Part shown: positions 6,660 to 12,191 of the stretch, in pieces | How the letters are laid out: each line of letters opens with the position of its first letter | How positions within the stretch are numbered: position 1 is the stretch's first letter | Assembly (NCBI GenBank): GCA_937892095.1 | Contig: CALAVC010000173.1 | Coordinates: 1-12,191 of the forward strand | Origin: an uncultured Bacteroidales bacterium | Lineage (GTDB): Bacteria; Bacteroidota; Bacteroidia; Bacteroidales; Marinilabiliaceae | Length of the DNA: 12,191 bases | Direction of reading: 5' to 3' | Made by a program: the position numbers and the translations under genes | Notes under the pieces: model-generated | What the model was told of the DNA's origin: nothing | What the model saw: the letters and a program-made list of their open reading frames with translations, nothing else | Database searches by the model: none

Positions 6660-8096
6660 ATGCATATAAGAAATCTGTGTACTCTGCTGTGCCTATCGAC
6701 AATACTTTCGGGCAATGCATGGGCTAAGAGCAACAAGAAAGTTGACAAAAACGACATTTGGGCACAAGGTGCAGCCCTTGCGGAAAGCATTAAAGCACCA
6801 GAATTTCCCGACAAAGAGTTTGTAATTACAGACTTTGGAGCTTCTAAGACTGCCGATGCCATAACAAATATGGTTGCCATAAACAAGGCTATCGAAGAAG
6901 CAAGCAACAAAGGTGGAGGACGAGTTTTGGTCCCCTACGGACAATGGCTTACAGGTCCTATCACACTCAAAAGCAACGTAAACCTCGTACTTGAGAATGG
7001 CTCTACACTTCTCTTCTCGCGCGAAAGGGAGCATTACTTGCCAGTGGTTCGTACGCGTTGGGAAGGCATCGACTGCTACAATCTTCGTCCTCTTATTTAT
7101 GCCAATGGCGAGAAAAACTTTGCCATAACAGGTCAGGGAACCATTGACGGACAAGCAAGCAACGACTATTGGTGGTATTCTTGTGGTGCATCGTGGTATG
7201 GCTACAAAGCTGGGCTGCTGAAAACGAACAATGGTAACACCAACAGTGGCAGACCAATGCTTGGCAAAATGGAGCAAGAGAAAGTGCCCGTTGACGAGCG
7301 CATAATGACAATAGCCGATGCGTTGCGCCCACAACTTGTCAATTTTTACGAGTGCGAACAAGTAATGATAGAGGGCGTTACGCTACGCAATTCGCCCTTT
7401 TGGGTTATTCACCCTTGCTTTGTCAACAATATGATAGTTCGTGGCGTAACGATAATCAGCCACGGACCAAACAGCGATGGTTGTGACCCAGAATGTAGCA
7501 AAAACGTACTCATAGAAGATTGTTATTTCGACACTGGCGACGACTGCATAGCAATTAAGAGTGGTCGAAACAATGACGGCAGGGCAATTGACATACGTTC
7601 CGAAAACATCATTGTTCGTCGTTGCAAAATGAAAAATGGACACGGAGGTGTGGTTATTGGTAGCGAAATCACAAGTGGATTTAGCAACCTATGGGTTGAA
7701 GACTGCGATATGGATAGCCCCGAACTCGAACGTGTCATCAGAATCAAGAGCAACACGTGTCGAGGCGGTGTCATAGAAAACGTTTTTGTACGCAATGTAC
7801 GTGTGGGCCAATGCAAAGAAGCCGTGCTAAAAATTAACTTAGACTACGACCGCAAAGAAGTATGCGACCGTAGTTTCCCACCAGTTGTTCGCAACGTCAA
7901 TCTTGAAAACGTTACAAGCCAAAAGAGTAAGTATGGTGTGCTAATAATTGGTCTTGAAGACAAGACTAATGTCGAAGACGTAATGGTCAAAAATTGTTCG
8001 TTCAACGGCGTACAACTTGGCAATAAATCAACAGGACTAACGAAAAACGTTAAGTCGCAGAACCTACTTATCAACGGTAAGAAAACAGAGCTATGA
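6660..8096 (+). CDS. GH28 family polygalacturonase, exported
   Basis: This 478-residue secreted or periplasmic enzyme of glycoside hydrolase family 28 would cut alpha-1,4 bonds of galacturonan in pectin by inversion. A signal peptide (1 to about 22, ending NAWA) precedes a linker and a right-handed beta-helix (about 55-470). The GH28 active-site marks are NSDG with Asp273, GDDC with Asp294-Asp295, GHGG with His328, and RIK at 361-363. All expected catalytic residues are present. A longer frame from 6576 exists, but it would add 28 polar residues before the signal peptide, so I chose 6660. The stop overlaps the GH43 start by four bases. Whether it acts on plain homogalacturonan, rhamnogalacturonan or xylogalacturonan, and endo or exo, cannot be told from the sequence. 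Confidence 0.93.
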   Translation: MHIRNLCTLLCLSTILSGNAWAKSNKKVDKNDIWAQGAALAESIKAPEFPDKEFVITDFGASKTADAITNMVAINKAIEEASNKGGGRVLVPYGQWLTGPITLKSNVNLVLENGSTLLFSREREHYLPVVRTRWEGIDCYNLRPLIYANGEKNFAITGQGTIDGQASNDYWWYSCGASWYGYKAGLLKTNNGNTNSGRPMLGKMEQEKVPVDERIMTIADALRPQLVNFYECEQVMIEGVTLRNSPFWVIHPCFVNNMIVRGVTIISHGPNSDGCDPECSKNVLIEDCYFDTGDDCIAIKSGRNNDGRAIDIRSENIIVRRCKMKNGHGGVVIGSEITSGFSNLWVEDCDMDSPELERVIRIKSNTCRGGVIENVFVRNVRVGQCKEAVLKINLDYDRKEVCDRSFPPVVRNVNLENVTSQKSKYGVLIIGLEDKTNVEDVMVKNCSFNGVQLGNKSTGLTKNVKSQNLLINGKKTEL

Positions 8097-9799
8097 AACA
8101 CGTTCTGCTAACCATAGCCATGATAGCATCGGGCGTGTGCGCAGTGGCACAAACCGACTACGTAAGCCAAGTGTGGGTGTCTGACCTTGGCAACGGCAAA
8201 TATAAGAACCCCATTATATATGCCGACTATTCAGACCCCGATGTTTGTCGAGTTGGCGACGACTATTACATGACAGCTTCGAGCTTTAACTGCATTCCCG
8301 GTCTGCCAATATTGCATTCAAAAGACCTTGTCAACTGGGAAATAATCAACTATGCACTCGAACGTCAGGTGCCTGCTGAAGCCTATGCTGGCTTTCAAAA
8401 CTCACCAGCAACTACAGTCTCCGACGGACGCATTTTCATTGACAACTCGTTCGATAGACCACGTCATGGCGATGGCGTATGGGCTCCCGCAATCCGATAC
8501 CACAACGGAGAGTATTTCATCTTTTGGGGCGACCCCGACAATGGCATTTTTATGGTCAAGACAAAGGACCCACGTGGACGTTGGGAGCCTCCCGTACTTG
8601 TACATAAAAGTAAAGGAATCATCGATACATGCCCCTTGTGGGACGAAGACGGGCGTGCTTGGATAGGTCATGGCTATGCGGGCTCTCGGGCTGGACTGAA
8701 AAGCATACTCGGACTTATTGAGATGACACCCGACGGCACTCGCACCATTGGCGAAGACATCATGATTTACGACGGACACATAGACAACGTCACCATAGAG
8801 GGCGTCAAACTCTACAAGAAAGACGGCTACTACTACATACTATGTCCTGCTGGTGGAGTCTCGACGGGTTGGCAACTGGCCATGCGCTCTAAGGACATCT
8901 ACGGCCCCTACGAGTGGAAACGCGTTCTTGCTCAGGGTAAGACCAAAATCAACGCTCCTCACCAAGGTGCATGGGTCGACACCCCAGACGGAACCGAACA
9001 TTGGTTTATTCACTTTCAGGATGTCGAAGCCTACGGACGCGTCTGTCATCTCAACCCCATTAATTGGAAAGACGGATGGCCAGTTATGGGCATAGACAAA
9101 GACAACGACTATTGTGGCGAACCAGTGGAAACATACAAAAAACCAAATTTGGCAAAGCAAAAGGTTCACACTCCAGTAGAAACTGATGATTTTAACCATT
9201 TCGGACTCGGCAAACAATGGCAATGGCATGCAAACGCCAATGCATTGTGGTATTTCACCGACAAGCAAAATGGGACTTTGAAACTCTTTTCGTGGCCTGT
9301 CTGTGCAGACTACCAAAACCTATGGCAAGTGCCAAATCTTCTTTTGCAAAAATTTCCAGCACCAAACTTTACAGCTACTGCGAAAGTTCGTTTTCACCCG
9401 AGCGACAAGCACACAGGCGAACGTTGTGGCCTAATAGTTATGGGAATGGACTATGCAGGACTTATATTGCAAAACGATGGTAACGAAATCAGCTTGCAAC
9501 AAATGAATTGCCCCAAAGCCAAACAAGGCAAAAGCGAACAAGCAAGTGGCAAGAAACTGACCGTCAAAGCAGACCAATACGTATGGCTACGCGTAAATGT
9601 CAAAAATGTCGATGGCAAAGCCATTTGCAACTTCACGGTCAGTACCGATGGCAAAAAATTCAACAAAATGGGTGATGAGTTTACAGCCAAAGAAGGACAA
9701 TGGATAGGCGCAAAAGTCGGACTTTTCTGCACTCGCGAAAAACAAAACACCAACGATGGTGGTTGGCTCGAAGCTGACGAATTTATAATAAGCAAGTAG
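8093..9799 (+). CDS. GH43 family glycosidase (arabinofuranosidase/beta-xylosidase type), exported
   Basis: This 568-residue exported enzyme has a signal peptide (1-19, AVA before Gln20). A five-bladed propeller of glycoside hydrolase family 43 spans about residues 35-340. The catalytic base is probably Asp48 (YSDPDV), the pKa-setting residue Asp178 (IDTCPLWDEDG) and the acid Glu236 (NVTIEGVKLY). A C-terminal concanavalin-like beta-sandwich, as in many beta-xylosidase-type GH43 proteins, begins near Asp365 (DDFNHFGLGKQWQW) and runs to the end. Members release arabinofuranose or xylose from side chains. It looks most like the subfamily-12 style, but I cannot confirm this. The ATGA overlap with the GH28 gene suggests coupled translation and a shared pectic substrate. 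Cys16 is not in a convincing lipobox. Confidence 0.93.
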   Translation: MKHVLLTIAMIASGVCAVAQTDYVSQVWVSDLGNGKYKNPIIYADYSDPDVCRVGDDYYMTASSFNCIPGLPILHSKDLVNWEIINYALERQVPAEAYAGFQNSPATTVSDGRIFIDNSFDRPRHGDGVWAPAIRYHNGEYFIFWGDPDNGIFMVKTKDPRGRWEPPVLVHKSKGIIDTCPLWDEDGRAWIGHGYAGSRAGLKSILGLIEMTPDGTRTIGEDIMIYDGHIDNVTIEGVKLYKKDGYYYILCPAGGVSTGWQLAMRSKDIYGPYEWKRVLAQGKTKINAPHQGAWVDTPDGTEHWFIHFQDVEAYGRVCHLNPINWKDGWPVMGIDKDNDYCGEPVETYKKPNLAKQKVHTPVETDDFNHFGLGKQWQWHANANALWYFTDKQNGTLKLFSWPVCADYQNLWQVPNLLLQKFPAPNFTATAKVRFHPSDKHTGERCGLIVMGMDYAGLILQNDGNEISLQQMNCPKAKQGKSEQASGKKLTVKADQYVWLRVNVKNVDGKAICNFTVSTDGKKFNKMGDEFTAKEGQWIGAKVGLFCTREKQNTNDGGWLEADEFIISK

Positions 9800-9827
9800 C
9801 CTTGCATCATCTACCATACAAATGTTA

Positions 9828-9860
9828 AGACGGATTGCGAAAAGCAGTCCGTCTCTTTTT
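9828..9860 (+). terminator. Intrinsic terminator after the GH28-GH43 pair
   Basis: AGACGGATTGC (9828-9838) pairs with GCAGTCCGTCT (9844-9854) over 11 bp with one G-T wobble, around a GAAAA loop. A C and then five T's follow. It lies 29 nt after the GH43 stop and separates the glycosidase transcript from the sensor gene. Confidence 0.9.
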
Positions 9861-9922
9861 ACCATACACGTACAAAGAATTGTTTTACTCTCACAAATAA
9901 CTATTTTCTCACTCTTTTTATG

Positions 9923-9930
9923 TAATTTTG
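9923..9930 (+). promoter_or_regulatory. Candidate -7 box of the sensor gene promoter
   Basis: TAATTTTG matches the Bacteroidetes -7 consensus TAnnTTTG exactly. No good TTTG -33 box lies 19-21 nt upstream. Transcription would begin near 9937, about 26 nt before the proposed GTG start at 9963, which agrees with that choice of start. Confidence 0.4.
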
Positions 9931-9962
9931 GTTATTTAGGTTTAGTCTATACTTCAAGAAAG

Positions 9963-12191
9963 GTGAGTAATAAAAAATACACGCAGCACCCATTGAACAA
10001 ATACTCCAAAAGCAAACTGAACTCAGTTATCATTTTGCTGTGTGTATACATATTATCTTCTGCAACCACACAAGCTCAGCCAAGCAGTTTTCCAATATCT
10101 GAAGACGTGTATATCTCTAACTATACACGCTATGGGACAGACAATGGATTATGTAGCAACACCGTAGACGTTGTCTACAAAGGAGCATCGGGCATGATGT
10201 GGATAGGCACAGACGACGGACTAAACAGTTTTGACGGCTACAAGATTCGCAAATATCTACCCAACACCAATGATAGCCATTCCATTCGAGGCAAACAAAT
10301 ATTTGAAATTGTACAAACAGCCCCACAAAGACTAACTATTGCTTTGGGCGATGGTGGCATAGATATTTACGATAGACGAACAAACAGATTCGAAAAGTTA
10401 CAAACTCCAGACACAGAAAATTATTACGAGAGTGCTTACGGCATTTGCACTTTAGCTGGCAATGCATATATAATTTACCCCGATTGTGTAGTCAAACGCG
10501 ACATGACAACAGGCATGTCTGAACGCATAGACATGCCCAAAAAACAACCTGGCAAAGGTGTACGTTGGGGACGAATAAAAACAGAAGTCTTGCCCGGACA
10601 AGAAGGCTACATAGCAATGGCCACAGGTACGCAATCGATAAGCCTACTCGATACTCGTACAAATAAGATTAGCGAAACAAAAGTCTACGGATTTAGCATA
10701 TCGGACATTTGCTCTTACGATGCAGACCACATCTTACTGGCCACGACCAACGGCATCTACATTCATGACGTTCGCACTGGGCTTATGGAAAAAAAGGAGA
10801 TGCTTGATGGTCTGAACATCAACTCTATAACGCCGTGCAAGAGTGAAAATGAATTTTGGGTATCGTACGATGGCAACAAACTGATTCGTTGGAACCACAA
10901 CACCAACAAAATCGTCAACATTGCCAACGCAACAGAAATGATGAGCGAGCAGACCAGAGTAAATGATATGATAGAAGATGAAAACGGACTACTTTGGCTT
11001 GCCACAAGCAATAATGGACTATTAAAACTCGACACAAAAAAAACAAAGATAGGACTTTGCAAGATAAACTCAGCCGTTGGGAATAGACTAACGGCACACG
11101 ACATCAGCGCAACAAGCCCTGACAATATATGGTTTGCGTGTGGAGTCAATGGCTTGGCGCATGCCAACATAACAGAGTCGGAAATAAAAATATACCCTGT
11201 CAGTCATCAGAACGTAGTGTCGGTCTATGCGCGTAAAAATGGAGACGTGTTCATTGGGACAACCAAGACACTACTAAAACTAAATTCACAAAGTGGACGA
11301 ATAACAGAATATTCTTTTAAAGATTCGTTGGCTGTGGCCAATGGTCGAGTCTTTGTCAACCATATATCAGAAGACTGTCTGGGCAATCTTTGGCTTTCAA
11401 CGCAAATAGGTGTGTATAAATTCAATGGGGTCAAATTTGAATACGTACCAATGCCAGATAACCAGCAAGATGAAGTCAACTGCACGCTCGAAGATAAAGA
11501 CGGACGCATTTGGGCAGGTTCGCGACTTGGAGCTTATGTGCTCGATGTCGATGGAAATGAATTTCGTAAAATATTGTCGCGAAACACTGGTAGAAACGAG
11601 CAAGGCATAATATGCATTACCGAAATAAAGAATAACATCTTAATGGGCTCCACCAATGGAGTTATAGCCTTCGACAAGACAACTGGAAGACTAAGTAAGA
11701 CATCTTTGTGCAACGAGTTTGCCGATAGCAAAATCTTCGACATGGTTACCGATCGAAATGGCGTAGTATGGCTCAACACAAGCACAAGCATAGGCTACGT
11801 AGACACGAACTACAATTCGGTATACTTGTTTGACAACAAAGACGGACTGACATATTACGGCAACGAATGTCATAAGTTCAGTATGGTTGACAACACAATA
11901 TATTTTGGTCAGCTAAACGCGATAAACACAATCAAGACGAATGACATATCGTTCAATACTAAAATGCCCAAGACCTTTGTGTCTGAAATAACATACGGGC
12001 AGAGTGGTGCCGAGACGTATGTACCAATGATTAACGACTCCGTATTTGAGTGTCGCTACCTTCTAAATGCGTCGACAAAAGTCAGTATAGCAGCATCGGA
12101 CTTTACTGCTGTCGACCGAAATAAATTTATGTATAAATTGGGCGATGGCGAATGGCGCAATCTCAACAAGACGAACGAAATAATGATTTCG
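9963..12191 (+). CDS. HTCS-type sensor, periplasmic propeller part (3'-partial)
   Basis: This frame is open from upstream of 9963 to the window edge, giving at least 743 residues. A signal peptide or anchor (hydrophobic core VIILLCVYILSSA, about residues 22-34, then TTQAQ) is followed by repeats of the two-component-regulator propeller (Reg_prop), with W motifs at WIGTDDGL (80), WLATSNNGL (345), WFACGVNGL (390), WLSTQIGVY (477), WAGSRLGAY (517) and WLNTSTSIG (603). A Y_Y_Y domain starts near 690 and is cut by the edge. Such proteins bind oligosaccharides in the periplasm; in hybrid two-component systems a histidine kinase, receiver and AraC-type domain follow, but here these would be outside the window. 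No in-frame ATG occurs before residue 78, inside the first propeller repeat, so the start must be GTG 9963 or TTG 9993. The neighbouring GH28-GH43 pair suggests a pectic signal. Confidence 0.88.
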   Translation, partial: MSNKKYTQHPLNKYSKSKLNSVIILLCVYILSSATTQAQPSSFPISEDVYISNYTRYGTDNGLCSNTVDVVYKGASGMMWIGTDDGLNSFDGYKIRKYLPNTNDSHSIRGKQIFEIVQTAPQRLTIALGDGGIDIYDRRTNRFEKLQTPDTENYYESAYGICTLAGNAYIIYPDCVVKRDMTTGMSERIDMPKKQPGKGVRWGRIKTEVLPGQEGYIAMATGTQSISLLDTRTNKISETKVYGFSISDICSYDADHILLATTNGIYIHDVRTGLMEKKEMLDGLNINSITPCKSENEFWVSYDGNKLIRWNHNTNKIVNIANATEMMSEQTRVNDMIEDENGLLWLATSNNGLLKLDTKKTKIGLCKINSAVGNRLTAHDISATSPDNIWFACGVNGLAHANITESEIKIYPVSHQNVVSVYARKNGDVFIGTTKTLLKLNSQSGRITEYSFKDSLAVANGRVFVNHISEDCLGNLWLSTQIGVYKFNGVKFEYVPMPDNQQDEVNCTLEDKDGRIWAGSRLGAYVLDVDGNEFRKILSRNTGRNEQGIICITEIKNNILMGSTNGVIAFDKTTGRLSKTSLCNEFADSKIFDMVTDRNGVVWLNTSTSIGYVDTNYNSVYLFDNKDGLTYYGNECHKFSMVDNTIYFGQLNAINTIKTNDISFNTKMPKTFVSEITYGQSGAETYVPMINDSVFECRYLLNASTKVSIAASDFTAVDRNKFMYKLGDGEWRNLNKTNEIMIS

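Noticed and set aside
8093..8143. GH43 protein as a lipoprotein through Cys16
   Set aside because: Residues before Cys16 are Ser-Gly-Val, which do not form a good lipobox; AVA before Gln20 is a normal signal peptidase I site.

Overview
The window looks like chromosomal DNA of a Bacteroidetes bacterium, most likely order Bacteroidales and possibly Prevotella-like. The reasons are moderate-to-low GC (a little over 40 % by eye), few recognisable Shine-Dalgarno sequences, candidate promoters with the Bacteroidetes -7 box TAnnTTTG, a serine phosphatase with an N-terminal ACT-domain region, and a polysaccharide-utilisation segment with a large periplasmic-propeller sensor of the hybrid two-component (HTCS) type. 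All genes I can support are on the + strand. The order-level assignment is inference.

Region 1 (1-1342). A small unrecognised protein, whose frame is open to the left edge, is followed 15 nt later by a Bax-inhibitor-1/YccA-type seven-helix membrane protein. After a 72-nt gap with a candidate promoter comes a 65-residue soluble protein that resembles the Cse60/DUF2758 group.

Region 2 (1403-6555). A strong hairpin with a T-tract sits just before a compact, probably co-transcribed housekeeping cluster. It encodes phosphoserine phosphatase (serB), an SlyD-like FKBP prolyl isomerase with a Cys/Gly/His metal-binding tail, chorismate synthase (aroC) and a PgpH-type 7TM-HD phosphodiesterase. Spacings are 1 nt, 23 nt and a 4-nt ATGA overlap. 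The genes join serine synthesis, metal-dependent folding, the last shikimate step and probably cyclic-di-AMP breakdown.

Region 3 (6556-12191). A 104-nt gap rich in small palindromes precedes a translationally coupled pair of exported glycosidases, a GH28 polygalacturonase and a GH43 enzyme with a C-terminal beta-sandwich. An intrinsic terminator follows. The periplasmic part of an HTCS-type sensor then runs off the right edge. This looks like the edge of a pectin-degradation locus: the two enzymes would cut galacturonan-type chains and remove arabinose or xylose side groups, and the sensor would detect the released oligosaccharides. No SusC/SusD pair is inside the window.

I see no mobile element, CRISPR array, tRNA or rRNA gene, and no wholly new system. 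The most unusual points are the periodic cysteine tail of the FKBP protein, the sensor gene that has no usable ATG start, the terminator-like hairpin 21 nt before serB, and the palindrome cluster ahead of the GH28 gene. No stretch longer than 300 bases is without a gene.
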